Counted from the first letter of the stretch, positions 1-12,832 are shown. The stretch: DNA of 64,000 bases from Sphagnum compactum (GCA_965153455.1 OZ234502.1:5983495-6047494); one strand, 5' to 3'. Program-made: numbers and translations. The notes: generated by a model from the sequence alone, not told the origin.

Positions 1-270
1 TAGAAACTGCATCTTTGAGCTTCATGAATTGCCAACTAACATTTGGTGGAACAAAATAATGGTTCTGATATGCAATGTTGAAGAGAGAATGCAGCTCTCA
101 TGATTATCGAAAGAAGAAACCTACAGCAGTATTCCTCAAACAGAACTGGAGAAAGTGTAAAACAAAGATGAGAGCTTGGAAAGTCAACCAGCTAAGACTT
201 AGAAATCCTTGACCATCTGATTAAATTTACAATATAACCAAGGAATCTGTAGTAGAGAAAGAGGGAAAAC

Positions 271-391
271 CTGATGCCAAATAATCTTGCCCACATACTC
301 AATGACAAAATCCTCGGTATCAATGGGCTCCAGGGCTGCCAAACCCCAGTCATGAATCTTACTCCACTGAAATTTGAGCTGCTTTTTTAGT
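271..391 (-). other. Remnant SET-domain exon
   Basis: Read on the minus strand, this segment gives [16 protein letters not shown] followed by [19 protein letters not shown]. That is the N-terminal SET subdomain of SET1/ATXR7-type enzymes, including the HDWGL turn and the IEYVG strand. A splice acceptor (CTTACAG) lies just upstream and a donor (CAG|GTTTTC) just after IIWHQ. Two positions that are Arg in the family consensus (FQR-SKIHDWG and the Arg after the IEYVG-x-I strand) are Trp (TGG) here, as expected from C-to-T change of CGG. The exon alone cannot be catalytic because the SAM- and lysine-binding C-terminal half is absent from the window. Confidence 0.72.
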
Positions 392-2354
392 CTGTAAGCA
401 CTACCAAGATCAAGCTCCTTAACCACCAACATCATGTTGAAGTCATGTAACATGCAAGCAGCACATATAGCAGGAAAAATGACACCACCCTTATGCCATT
501 TTTGCTTGGAATTAGCTATCTCTACCAAGAGAAATTTGGAGTGCAATTCTTGTTTTGGAACCATTTTGACCAACAAACTGTAGTTGGTTCCACCCAAGGT
601 ACAATCTTCAGAAATCTTCTGAATCTTCTGGAAGCAATGGGAAGAATCAGTCATGATGTTGGCTCACACACAAGAGACATCCATTGTCTCTAAAGAGACA
701 CAGAATGGATTCAATAGGCAAGGAAAAATGGGCAGGTGGTTTTTACCTTCAGCAGACTAAATTTTAGCATCTCGGAGCCTTCAGCAGCAGCAGCCCTTCT
801 TCCACAGTGTAGCTTGATTTTTGCGACCTTGAATTTTGCTGGGACCACTGATTGTTGAATGCTTGCCATTTGATTGGTTCTTGGTTGCGTGATGGGTGCT
901 TAGATCAATTATCTGCTGCTTTTACCCTCTTTTGCAGCCTCCTGTTGGCCCCATTCCTTGCCCAGTTGCACCACTCCTAACCATTAATAGAGGTTTGTGC
1001 AGAGATGATGGAAGCTGGACTCATCTCCTTTCTTGCTTCATCGAAGTTCAACTCTCCTTTTCATTCCTTGATGCTGGATCCACTTTTGCAGGCTCAATAC
1101 ACAGTAGATCTTTCTGCTTTTCATTTCCTTTCTTCAATGTGGATTTCAGAACCAGATTGTCTGTTACCTTGCCAACTTTTAAGAGATTTCCATGAATCGA
1201 ATGAAGCTCTGATGCCATCTTCGCTACTGGCACTATCCCAGAAGCACCCAGAGCTGTATCTTTAGGTGGGTTAGGTGTTGGAGTTGCTGCCCAATGTTTA
1301 GCATCTATCCTTTCTGCATTCTGCACTTTCGTCTTGTATGTTTTCTTTGCTTCTACAAATTCTTCTCCACCTGCCACAAATTTCTCCAAATGAGATACTT
1401 TTCTCCCTGAGGTATCTTTCAGATTCATCCTCTTGAGTTAGCACAGTTTGCCTTGGACACATCCTTCTTGACAGCAAGCCCTTTGTCCTCACAATTTGAA
1501 GATTGGTCCAATGTTAGAAGATCTGGACCTGCTTTCTATAGCCATGTTCCTCTCTCTGCAATGTTGGTTTTCACCACAGGAACATTCTTCTTCTCAGCAG
1601 GCAATTCCTCCTCAAATGCTGCATTACTCTGTGAAATAGCACTGTCTACCACGGGTGCATGCTTTGAAGTCACCCACTCTGCATTGCTGACTACATGCTT
1701 AGAAATATTGCTATGTTGGAAAGGGACAGAATTTCCAATGGTGGAGTTAATCCTTCTCTTTTCTCTTTTGTTGGCTTTAGCTACAGGCATTCCCTTCTCC
1801 CTATCATCCCTATAACCCAACTTCTGATTCACAACATGGGATTTCTGCTTCTTCACTGTAACTTGCCCTTTTCCTCTCTGACTGGCCAACTTTGGCTACA
1901 TAGTCTATCTCACCAGCAGAAACCTTCTCCCCAACTGTTCCATTTCCATAGGCAGCAACAATTCCTGAAGCTACCGCACTTACTTATCTTCCTCTCTGGC
2001 TTGGCAGCTTTCACTACAACATGGTTTTTGCTGCTAGGCAGGACTTCCTGATTAGTAAGAGTTCTTACTGCCTCTTCAAGCTTTGCCTTTCCCCTCTCTA
2101 CCTTAAAATGTTTCTCCTTTGAGAGTTTCTTCTGATGCTCCACTTTAGTTTTCTTAAAGGGTGGACTGTGAGGTGTCGTTGATACAGGTACTAGCTTTTT
2201 TCTCTTTGTCTTTTCCCCTTCCAAATCTTTCCTGTCAAGCACAGCAACACTCTTAGCGTCAACTCCAACAGTCTTGCTGTCCATGTCTGCCTTCCGAGCA
2301 ACACTTCACAAGAAGTTGAAGCCTAGCCTTCTTTGTAAGAGAGATGAAATCCTC

Positions 2355-2667
2355 ATCAATGTCTTTCTTATCCTGGTCGTGAGCATTCATCTTTGCCATG
2401 TATTTCCGCTTCAATCTTGCTGCTGAATCCTTTGTCCTGTTTGCCTTCTTGGAAACCTTTGTGATTTCCTCATCACCCAGTTTGCAGTTCTCAAATTGGG
2501 AACAGGAGTGCACCTCGTATCACTGTTCTCTCTACCCTGGTCCTGAACATTGGCCATTGACCTGTATTTCTGTTTCAACTTTGTGGGTGAATACTTTGTC
2601 CTATTCATGTCCAAATCTGAGTTCTTGAAAACCCTCGTAACTTTTTCTTGATCCAGTTTTCGTTGTG
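2355..2667 (-). repeat. Internal protein-level repeat in the decayed gene
   Basis: Two minus-strand blocks in different frames encode related stretches of about 40-45 residues. The first has KLDQEKVTRVF, then NRTKYSPTKLKQKYRSM and NVQDQG. The second has KLGDEEITKVS, then NRTKDSAARLKRKYMAKM and AHDQDK. Similar order and spacing show an ancient tandem duplication in a protein-coding sequence. The copies now lie in different frames, so a frameshift near 2470-2530 came later. This is direct evidence that the region was once coding. Confidence 0.65.
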
Positions 2668-3722
2668 TCAATTGTGAGAAGTTGCCTCTTGTGCAATCTA
2701 TTTTTAAGTCCTTCCTCAACACTTGCACTGCACTTTTGTTCACAATGTGTTTCTCTTCACTCAGGTCAAATTCATGCCGACTTAAGTTCCTCTGACTCCT
2801 TGCTTGACAATAACAAAACCTCTGCTCCTTCTGCAGTTTGCTGCTTGGCCAGAAAAGGCAACTGGCCATGTCCTGCAGGTGAAGAAATTGACACTGAAGC
2901 TGATGTTAAAAAACTGTCCTCACCCATGTCGTTTGGGCATGCCTTGTTCTCAGTCCCTTCAGAAGTCCTTTCAACATCCCTTGCTTGCCTTCCAGACCCA
3001 ACTGGAGAAATTTGATTCTCCAAGGGGTTCTCATAAACTTTTGGTGAGGCAGATTGCTCAAAGTTGAGGGTTTGTTCCCTCTGGTGCCTCAAAAGAAAAA
3101 GTTTTTGAAAAAAATGGAAGAACATGACAGAACAATCACCTATTTCCTGAGACTCACAAGTGAAACCATGGCTGTTGGAGCCTGCCACACCATCAAATCC
3201 TGGCAGAAGGTCCAATTCTTCCAGACTACTTGTATCTGCAAAAGAAGGGCCACTGGAGATGGATGCTGTTGCAGCAACTGCAATACATTCAAATCCTGGT
3301 GGAATTTGCACTGCTTCACTGCATGCTTCAATTTCCTTCTGCAGGTCAATCGCAACTACACTGTTAGGTTTGAGGTTAGCAGCAACCAAAAGTACAGCCC
3401 TATAGTTGAGCAGACTCTATAGGCAATTATGAAGAGGTAAACTTGCTATCTTCTGAAACCCACCTAAAATCCAGTACCCTAAACTGGCCTATTTTGAGTT
3501 GCAAAAGATGTTCTGGCCAAACAAGAATCCGTTAGAGCTTAGATATCATGCCAGTTGGATCTGCACAGAAAGCGGGATCCTCCTGGTTTCCTAACTACAT
3601 TCAGAATGCCACTGAAAAACAAAGTTAAGAGGGGAACATGACTGTCACTGATGGAATTGAGGTGGTGGTGGTGGCAGAGGTGATGCTGTTAAAGCCCACA
3701 GGAGCAGAAAGACAAGCTTCAG

Positions 3723-3839
3723 CTAATCCACATGGATTCCTGCACCACCATTTGAGCCACTGAGAGGATTTCCAGGCATTTTGCTGTTTGGTGTTCTAGC
3801 ATAGCTTCTATGTGGATCTGATGGCCCACCAGTCTTATC
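3723..3839 (-). pseudogene. Possible upstream exon of the decayed minus-strand gene
   Basis: A minus-strand acceptor (TTATTTGCAG) at 3840-3841 is followed by an open stretch of 38 codons rich in Gly, Ser and Pro (includes GGPSDPHRSYARTPNSK), ending at a TAG at 3725-3723. The same frame beyond the stop continues with a Pro-rich run (PLPPPPPQ). It could be an N-terminal exon of the same decayed gene with a premature stop. No domain is recognised, so the assignment is by position and composition only. Confidence 0.3.
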
Positions 3840-3939
3840 CTGCAAATAACCCACAGACAAGGATTTGAAGATACACTAAAACACCACAAACTGTTCATCA
3901 ATTCAATCATGTCATTCTCCTTAATAATGAACCTCAAGT

Positions 3940-6900
3940 CTTATACCACATGTAACCTGTCAGAAGAAAGTTTTGCCCAAAGTAGAATCAGTATCAAATT
4001 TCCATTGAATCTCACTACCTTTCCCCCTGGATTTATACTTACAATATGAAAAGCCTGGCAGCAATTCCTTTGATCATGGAGTCGTTTGCGAGACTTGGTT
4101 ATGAATAGGAGAAGACCATTGTGTATACCCATCCCTTCACTACATTGATAAAAGATGTGTTTACACACTCTGTTGAATCAACTTCACCTCTCGTACAGAG
4201 AATACAATGTTGTGGCCACAAACAAGCATGCCGAAAACTTTTTTAAAAACCTGATGATCTATAAACTAGAGGAGACAAATGATAGAAACAATTAGCATGC
4301 ATGCAAAGAGTTCCCTCCAGTCCTTGCCTCAATGGTAAGCCCCCCATGCTGCCTCTCCATTCTGTGAGATCATCCAAGTAGGGAGGTTTGGAAACACCTG
4401 CCAGTGGTGTAGAGAATCTTGCACACTCAGGATCAAACAAATGGTTGAATACCAACACCAAAAGCACCTCTGATCACAGAAGAACCCATTAGTAGCCACA
4501 TGAAGCTCTCAACCCCATGACAAGTTAAGCTCATTATGGTTCTTGCCACACCTGTTTGTTTTGAAGAGCATCCATGTTTTGCCAACAACCATTCAAACAA
4601 GAATTCTGCTTTCCACTTTGTGTAAGCAGTGTGCCTCAAGTGGCATGGGCTCCACAACAAGTTACCAATGTAATCACAAATATTGTATTAGAATATTTGA
4701 TATATATTTTTTGTTGAAATGCACTTTCACAATTGGGATTATTTTTCTGAACTTTGAGTGAATTTTTTTGAAATCTATAAATATATTTACTACAAAATAA
4801 CATACATCAATGTAAAGTATGAAAATTTTAATATATGTTTCAAAAGTGCGGTTGTAGGTGGTATTTTTGGATGAAACTTTTATTGTTAAATGATATTGAT
4901 ACAAACCAATAATTCCTTTGATATTAACAAGTTTCTTAAATCTTCCTAATGTACATTATTCATTAAATGTGTTTTTTTTCTATCCGTAAGCCATAAGGCA
5001 TTATTATTTTATTTTTATTTTTAGATCAACTTGATCATATGAAAAAAAGGTATATTTGAAATTGGCATTGTGTTTTTTTATTTTGTTCATTTAACCTTTT
5101 TTTGTAAACATGGTATGGAACCAAAATTATGGGCATTTTAATGTCACAAATGAATCCATTTAAATATGTTTCCAAGATGTACACATCTATATTTTTAATA
5201 ATAATATATCAACTGATTAGAATGAAAATGCAATTGAATCTCACATTTTGATACCTCACAACAATGATGTTTTGAATTTTTTTCCCAATGTTTCATAAAA
5301 CCAACTTTGACCATTATTGTTGTTTCCATATTTTTTTCCAAATGCAAAACTTTCAACTTCAATCTTCAAAAAAAAATTCAACATTTCCACATCTATATTT
5401 TGTTGAAAAATAAAATAAAATTTAATTTGAATGAAAAACACATTTGAATCTTGCTATTTAATACATTTCAACAAAGAGGTTTTGAAGATTCATGTTTTCA
5501 TAACATGATTCGTAAATAAATTTGTTTTAAATCAAAAATGAATTTTTAACTTAATAAAATTCTCAAATAAATATATTATGTATCTCCACATTTAAAACAT
5601 ATATCTAATCAATAAATTTTGTATAAAACATGTATTGCATACATTCATAATAATTTAATTATTAAATTCTAACTTAAACATATAATTTTGTTTTTTTAAA
5701 CTAAAATATTATGTACAACATTTTTATCATTTTATAGAATATTAATGTTATGTAAATTTCATTTGTATTTTTATTTTTATTTTATTTTATTGTCAATACT
5801 TTATAATAGCCAAAAAAAACATGAGTGGAAAATTTTGGAATAATTTAAATTAATTTAAAATAACCTAAGATGGAATATTGTAAAGTAATGAATAATAGCT
5901 AAAGGTAAAATATCCTATAATTGCCCATAGTGAAATAACTTAAAATAGCCAAAAACAGCATAAGGTAAAATAACATTAAATAACTTAAAATGCAATAACT
6001 TATAATAATGTAAGGTGAAATCAACAAAATACCCTATGGTATAAAAGTAGCCAAAATTATTTAAGGTAAAATAATTTAGAAAGCCTTAAAACTAACCTAT
6101 GCTAGTTTATAAATAGCTTAGGATAACTTATAATAATTTATGTATAGCTTGGGATTAACATGGGAACCTAACCTACCACCTACACATAATGTGTACACAT
6201 AATACACGAGTTGGTATGGATAAATGAATTCACTACCATGTGATCAAATAAGAATTGACACCTAACAACGTAAGTAAGTTAAATTTATAATATTTTGATG
6301 TTTTTATCATCATTCTATAATTTATTTTTTTCATATTTTTCAACATACAATTATTGGTATCAAAGTTTGAAAATTGATTTCTAAAAATAAAATACATTGT
6401 CTCTGCTAGCCAACTACCATTTAACATTATAACATAAGTTGTCAAAAAAATTGAATATAACATAGTCATGTCAAATTGTTTTATATATCAAACTTTGAAA
6501 TGTATTTTCTTTCTCATATTTTGTTTTAATGAAATAAATGAGAATTCTTTCTTGAACTTGTTTCAAAATTCTACACATGCATAGTACATAAATATACCAA
6601 ATTTCAAATCATTTGAAAAAAAAAAAACCTTTTAATGTCATTGTTTAATAGAGATTCAAAACACATTTCTTCACCAAAAAAATGATTTAATGACATGATT
6701 TGTAAATATATGTTTTATAATAAATAAAATGTAAATATTGTAATTTCCCATTTCTTAACCATTTTTTAAAGTAAAATAAAATTTTCATTAACTTTTTTGA
6801 ATATCGCATTACGAAGTTGAAATTATATTATTTCCAAGAAAATAATTTAATATTAATTTAATATTTAATATATTTCAATTCTGAAATATAATATAAAGAT

Positions 6901-9900
6901 TCATTAAATATAATTTATCAACATGTAATGACATTATGTTCAAAACCTCTCAACATTAAAAAAAAATTAATTTTTTTTTTAATTACATATATTATATTAT
7001 ATTTTTATCTCAAATTAACTATTTGATTTTACAATTGGATTTTCATCTTGTTTTGTTTTTTAAAATGTTTAAACATTTTTTCAAATGAAGGCCCAAAATA
7101 AAATATAACATTTTTTTCAAATTATATGTAAGAACTTTTCTTTAATTGAATTGAATTTGGTTTTAAAAAATCATGTAATATGTTAGTTTATACCTAATTA
7201 ATATTCTAAAAGGTTATAATAAGTCATAGATAATTTTATAAATTAAAAATAAATTTATGAATTAATAAATAATTATAAAATTTTGTCCAAACTTGAAATA
7301 TAGTTTTAATGCTACCAAAAATAACCTTAATGAAATACTTTAACTACAAATGAACATAACATTTATATAATGACTCAAATTTCACTCAAGGGGAAATGAA
7401 ATAAGGATATGGTGATCTAATTCACTTTTCTTGTGAATTGAGTTAGTGAAATAAACCCATTTTTTTGCAGTAATGAAATGTGAACAACATGTATGCACTT
7501 TGGATAATAATATTGCATGCGTTTAATAAAGTAAAAAAAATTAATGAAATGTATGCTTCTATCAAACACATTTCACATCTCTTCAATAACGTCGAATAAT
7601 ATGACAAGGGAGTCGAGAGAAATACATTCTATCATTCATAATTCATAGTGCATAAGAATACTTATATTTACAATCTACTAAAATGCGTGAAAAGTACATT
7701 GCATTGAAAGTTTAAGGCCAAAACAAAATTGCCAACAAAACAAAGAGATTTTACAAAAAATATAAATAATAAATTCTAAAAGGATTTGAATTGAAAAGCT
7801 AATGAATTTCTACGTATTTATGTTTAGATACTAATGATAAAGATGAATGCACACTATGATGTTATGAAGTTTTGGATTACTAAAGGAAGAACTAATATAT
7901 TGGTGTTAAACATAGTAATTGTTTGTTTCCACATGTGTTGTTTTTCATGCAACGAATCATTATGGAAAACATGTTTTAGGAGGTAGGTATGTGTGTGTCA
8001 AATAAAGTGCAAAGCTCATCTTTGGAGATAACATTGTTGATGAAAATAGTAAAAGTGTGAGGTGAAGGAAATGTGTGTGGTTGGTCTCATCATATGTGGA
8101 AGTTGACCTCACAAGTGGTGGAGGCAAAAGGTGTTTTAAACATTGCATCATACATAAGGGCACACATGTTATCATGAGCACATTACAAAAGGTGGACACC
8201 CATCGGATCAATGGGTTGTATACACATGCACATTGAAAAAAGCTTATGATTGAAGGGGGGGTCCTAGTTGAACTCAAAATGTCGTGGAAAAATTTGGGAA
8301 GATAGATCAAATTGTAAGCCATACACTTATGTTAACATCAAAATGTGAAATGATGAAAACTTGGTGAATATTAGGCCTTTCCTTAAAGAACATGGTGAAA
8401 AGGGTGTTAATATGGTGCAAACATTCTTGAAATTGAACCACTTATCAACCAAAAAGGTATTCAAAGGGCAAAAGACACACTTGTGCTCACTATGAAGTGC
8501 AACAAAATGTCACAATTTGCTTTCAAATGTTAGTGAAAAAGGAAGGTGTTTTCATTGACACAAATTAAAGCCTATAGAAGAAGATGGTAAAAAATGAGTC
8601 AAATCATGAAAATAGGTTTGAAAATACGAAAATTAAAAAAAATAAAATTGTAACAAGTATGACGGACATTGCAAGTAACAATGTGTTAATATCCCAATGG
8701 CCACCTCCTAATTTTTTCTTACCAATTTTTTTTAATCACATTTTTAAATTTATGGTTGATGGTTAGGTCAAATTTCAAGGCGTGCCCTTTCAATGCAACA
8801 TGGAAACTCACTTAACAATCCCAACTTTGGGTTTTTAGAAACTTCGAAAACAAGTTTATCCATTTTTAAACATAAGACATGATGAACATTCCATAATTTG
8901 TCAAAGTTAAAATAAAATTTCTATTTCTTGTCCATATATATGCCCTATTAAATTTAAATACAATTTCTTTCCAAGCTAACTAACCAAAGTTCAAAAGTGG
9001 CCTCCAAGATAAAGCCTAAACCTAATATTGAATTCATTTCTTTCCATTAAACATAAGGTCATTCCTCTCAATCCAAGTCAACCACAAAACAATTCCTTTA
9101 AGTAGATGCCATAATTTGTTAAATGTTTCTATTATATATAAAATTTCCATCAAATAAACACTAGTCAACAAATATTTCCCACCTTTTAATGAACACCTTA
9201 TTTTCATGTGTCACATAATAATTCACCTCAAAATCAAAATTAAAAAGATCATTTTGTCATTTTTTTTCTCATATTTCTTTTTTTGTAGTAATTTTAATGA
9301 TGCATTGTATTTAAGTAATATTAGTATTTATCACATCCAAATTTAATGTTTATTGTTTCCCCCTCCCTTACTAATAAATAGTAAATATTGAATAACATAT
9401 AATAGCACCCAAACAAATTTGGCACTTTAGTGCCGAATTATTTATTTATCAAAATATGTTTCTAAGCGTGAAATATTAATTTTCAATATTTTTGGCTTAC
9501 ATGGTAAAACAATAAAATTATTTGACATGAATGAAGGGGAAAAAAAAAACATTTGTGCTTTGGGATGCATGATGACTAAATTAAATTAATTAATATGAAT
9601 CATAATAAGTTATCCAAGTTCTTGTAAAGTCCTTGTAAATGGAAATTCAAATCCATTGGGAATTGGATTCACTTTTTTTTATTGAATTGAAATTGAATTA
9701 ATCCAATTGGGAAGAGACAAATTAATTAATTGATGTAAATAATAATAATTTTTAAAATTTTCTTACCAATTCCATCATTCATGCCTATCACTGATGTTTA
9801 AAAAAAAAAAAAAAACCTTGGAAAAAAATAGATCTGAAAGGACACCTTTCCATTACATTTAGTCTAAATTCTAAACCAAAATCTATTTTGGTAAAACAAA

Positions 9901-9950
9901 AGAATATAGAATCCTATAATTTGTCCCCCTTAAACCAATTCCATTGTACC
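3940..9950. other. Gene-free AT-rich intergenic region
   Basis: No coding region is supported here. From about 4670 the sequence is very AT-rich with many homopolymer A/T runs and only short chance frames. It contains a degenerate tandem repeat near 5860-6090. A slightly less AT-rich patch at about 7950-8330 may be worn transposon coding sequence, but I recognise no domain. Confidence 0.7.
5860..6090. repeat. Degenerate tandem repeat (TAAGGTAAAATAACTTAAAA type)
   Basis: Variants of a word close to TAAGGTAAAATAACTTAAAA recur roughly every 20-35 bases, interspersed with AATAGCC and CCTATNNT blocks. The copies have diverged in sequence and spacing, as in an old minisatellite. There is no coding potential. 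Confidence 0.5.
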
Positions 9951-10286
9951 CATGGTTTCAACAATTGTCAAGAATATTGTAATGCACTGCCGGAAATGTA
10001 TTTGGAGTGTATTTGGAGAGCGCCTTCTACAGCGGAATTTGACATCCACTACATATATTAGTAGTGCCTTTCAGAGTTACGGAATTGCAGAATCGACCTG
10101 GGTGTTGTTATGGGGTCCTGACTGTTATGCGCGATGGAATTGTCGTCTTCTCCTCTCCTGCTCCGTCACAGCTGGGCTTAGCACCAATGCCGGGACCGCT
10201 GTTGAGTTTGTTGCTTTGCTCTCCGCGGGAGCAGAAGAGTGGGAGAGAGTAGCATTTGGGGATTCAGGGTGTGGGAGATTCTTCTG

Positions 10287-10667
10287 TATGTCATCTTTCC
10301 CAGTGGCTTATTTGTTTTATCTTTCTTTTCTTGCCGGTTGCTCGACTTTTGGTCTTCAAGAGCTCGTCACGAATGATTTTTGTGGTTGGTTGCATAGTCG
10401 TGAGTGTGCTTCCCGTGGACCGACGCAGAATGAACTGGGTGTATTGTACTGGTTTTTTTCGTCTGAATTTCTTTCATTGACCATCTGTGTTGCTGAAATT
10501 TTTCTGTTTTCCTTTTTGCAGTGTGTTCTGTAAACTAGGGTTTCGATCTGAGGAGATTGAGGGGTAGGTAGTTCACAGATACTGTTGCAGTGTTTGTGGA
10601 AAGGGGTCTTTGTTGTCGTTTCGATGCCTGTCTCGTTTTCTTGTGAATAATATATTTATCCATGCAG
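10287..10667 (+). other. Probable 5' UTR introns upstream of the ARGLU1-like start
   Basis: Two intron-like intervals can be read: GTATGTCATC (10287) to TTTTTGCAG (10521), and GTAGGTAG (about 10564) to CCATGCAG (10667). The first is strongly T-rich near its 3' end. A further good donor (GTGAGTG) lies at about 10710. The transcript probably starts around 10050-10200, downstream of a TATA-like ACATATAT near 10050, and is spliced before the coding start at 10862. The borders need RNA evidence. Confidence 0.4.
10536..10543 (+). promoter_or_regulatory. Telo-box-like TAGGGTTT in the 5' leader
   Basis: TAGGGTTT (reverse complement AAACCCTA) lies in the probable 5' leader of the ARGLU1-like gene, just after a likely leader-intron acceptor (TTTTTGCAG, ending at 10521). 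Telo-boxes near plant transcription starts are typical of translation and RNA-processing genes. The role here is inferred. Confidence 0.4.
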
Positions 10668-10861
10668 GTGAAGAGAGCCAGAAACCGCGGATGCCTTGAC
10701 GGAAGTGGTTGGTGAGTGTTGGGGTGTGTGGGAGAGGATGGGGATGTGTTGTGCATGATAATCTCACGCGGACGTAAGGGAATGATCGATGCTTGACTTG
10801 AGGGGACGGGAGAGGCGGTGGAAGGAGTGAAAGTTGAGAGATAGACGCGTATACTGGAGAA

Positions 10862-12832
10862 ATGACTCGATCAATTTCAAGGTCACCGACGCGCAAGGCG
10901 AGACGGCGATCAGTGGCACGGTCTCCATCGCCTGCACGGGACCGGCACAGCAGTAGAAGAAGGCGGGAGCGTGGAAGCCGCTCTCCTGCTCATTTTCATG
11001 GACATGGCAGGTGTGTTACAGTGAGCAAAACAATGGCCCTTGCTTGGCGTCTTTCTTAAACCTTGAGGCTGATGTTGTTGTTGGATTAGAAGCCAGGTGA
11101 GAGTGAAGTTGTCGAGAATCAGATGAGAATTTGTCAACAAACTTCTTGAGAAGAAGGAAAAAGAGTATGAGAATGAGGTGGGAGCAGACAGGCTTGGAAG
11201 GAGGGGGGTTTGATGACGCAGCAGCTGCTGTTTTGGAGAAAAGCATGAGACCTTGCGAAGGTCTCTTCAGGAATCTTATATTCGCTACTTCTGCCTCTGC
11301 TGAACCCTGATGGTCGCCCTCTCACCTCTGGTAACGGTACCATAGATGCGCCAACCCTGTTGCTTTCATCTTGGGCGCCGAGTCCATTCTCCAGTGTAGG
11401 GTATGATGTCTCAAGTCAACTTGTGTCCTCGAAGGATTTATGAAGGGTTAGAGTCAACTTGCTTGACTGAAGTACTCGGCTTGAGGTCATGGACTGCAAA
11501 GTAGAGTGTGAGAAGAAAGTCTCATCATCTAAAGGTGTAGGGGCAGACAGTTTGGGGTCATAGGCATTGACCTACAAAGGAGAGGGTGAGAGGCAAGTCT
11601 TTAGATCCAGATGTCTTAGAGGCAGACCTTTTGGGATCATAAGCAATGACCTATTTAGTGAGAGAGGTCTGCAATTCTAAATTTGGTCTTCAACTCAGAG
11701 GACAAGGAGCTGTTATTCCACTCCTTGTTCATTTGAGTATGACGTGTCTCTCAGGAAATCTTCGCTGACTAAATGTATTGTGTGCTCCAGGCGCAGGAGT
11801 AGGTCAAAATCACCGAGGCGAAAGCGGCGTAGTCCCTCACAATCCCCTGCCCATAGGTCCCGAAGTTCCAGTCTTATCTCTCTGGAACGAAAGCGACTCC
11901 TTGTAAAGGCTCATGAAGAGGAAGAGCTGGAAAAGAAGAGGTATGGCATTTTCCTGAATGGTACTTAGTTTTGCACCTTAGATTAAGTTCTGACCACCTG
12001 GTGCTTTTCCCAGACATCACATATCTGTTATCGTTTGAGGTTGTTCTTTCTGTTCTCTTCCATTGAGTGATGGGGTTTTCTGCATGCACTGATCTGGGAT
12101 ACAGGCGCCAGCAAGAAGCTGAACTGAAACTTATTGAGGAAGAAACTGCAAGAAGAGTGGAGGAAGCCATACGAAAGAAGGTCAATGAGGCTTTGAATTC
12201 AGAAGAAGTAAAGAAAGAGATTGAGGCAAAAGTTCAAGAGGGTCGTAACAAGTTGTTTGATGAAATTGCCCAACAACTTGCAAGGGAGAAGGAGGATGCA
12301 CTTGCTGAAGCAAGAAGACAGGAGGTAACTATGCTAAATTTTGTCCAGCTCTGATTAGTCTTTGCATAGGCTCTTGCTCTTCAGTGATGATCGATTCAAT
12401 CAAGATCAGTGTATCTTTATCCAGGTGAAGTTGCTAGGATCAGGGAATTCAAGATGTTGATTGATACTAGCTGGACTGTGGTGTACTGTGGATGGAAATA
12501 CAAAGGGGAGACTGTCTTTGTAACATAGTTTGATAAGGTGCTTTTGCTACTCAATCTTGTTGCAGGAGCAAGCTCAGAGGGAGAAAGAGCAGCTGGAAAG
12601 GATGCTGGAGGAGAATCAGCTTAAGATTGAGGAGGCACAGAGACGTGCAGCAGAGGAGCAATCAAAAAACGAAGAGAAGCGTTACAGAGAGTTGGAAGCT
12701 TTGCAGCGACAGAAGGAGGAAATCCAACGACGGAGAAAACTGGAAGATGAACAGGGACGTGCTGAACAGATGAAGGTCTTAGGCAAGAAAAACACTCGGC
12801 CTAAGCTGTCATTTGCCCTTGGGTCAAAGTGA
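10862..12832 (+). CDS. ARGLU1: ARGLU1-like arginine/glutamate-rich protein
   Basis: Coding exons are 10862-11010, 11791-11940, 12105-12324 and 12566-12832. They total 786 nt (261 aa plus stop), close to the 273 aa of human ARGLU1. The N-terminal ~78 residues are Arg/Ser-rich (SISRSPTRKARRRS, SRSKSPRRKRRSPS). The remainder is a long Glu/Arg/Gln-rich coiled coil (EEEELEKKRRQQEAELKLI, EAQRRAAEEQS). The end, TRPKLSFALGSK, is the conserved C-terminal signature of the family (RPKLSF). Animal ARGLU1 is a nuclear cofactor linking transcription (Mediator, nuclear receptors) to splice-site choice; a similar nuclear RNA-processing role is inferred. Introns 1 and 2 are phase 2 and intron 3 is phase 0, all with GT/AG ends. 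Intron 1 is long (780 nt). No frame damage is seen, so the gene is probably functional. Confidence 0.88.

Larger units (their letters stand above)
271..3389 (-). pseudogene. Decayed SET1/ATXR7-like histone H3K4 methyltransferase gene
   Basis: A minus-strand reading can be followed from about 3389 to 1048 only by changing frame repeatedly (blocks 3389-2772, 2869-2411, 2513-2259, 2284-1910, 1889-1536 and 1428-1048), with no convincing introns at the changes. The first block holds two PPGF/LPGF-type motifs (IPPGFE, LLPGFD); the later blocks are Lys/Glu-rich and nuclear-looking. At 391-271 one exon matches the start of a SET domain of the SET1/ATXR7 class. In an intact relative such a protein methylates histone H3 lysine 4 in a COMPASS-type complex. 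Here the frame is broken at least five times. The catalytic NHS and post-SET parts are not present in bases 1-270, though they could lie beyond the left edge. I infer a pseudogene. Linking the upstream blocks to the SET exon rests on order, strand and spacing; they could also come from another nuclear protein. Confidence 0.62.

Noticed and set aside
4243-4660. Minus-strand frames that might extend the decayed SET1-like gene upstream
   Set aside because: Two short frames look weakly protein-like, but no motif ties them to the family.
7960-8322. 120-codon minus-strand frame in the AT-rich region
   Set aside because: No domain; antisense to a patch that may be worn transposon sequence.
9952-10533. 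193-codon plus-strand frame upstream of the ARGLU1-like gene
   Set aside because: No family resemblance; its second half is T-rich with a donor at 10287 and an acceptor ending at 10521, as in a 5' UTR intron.
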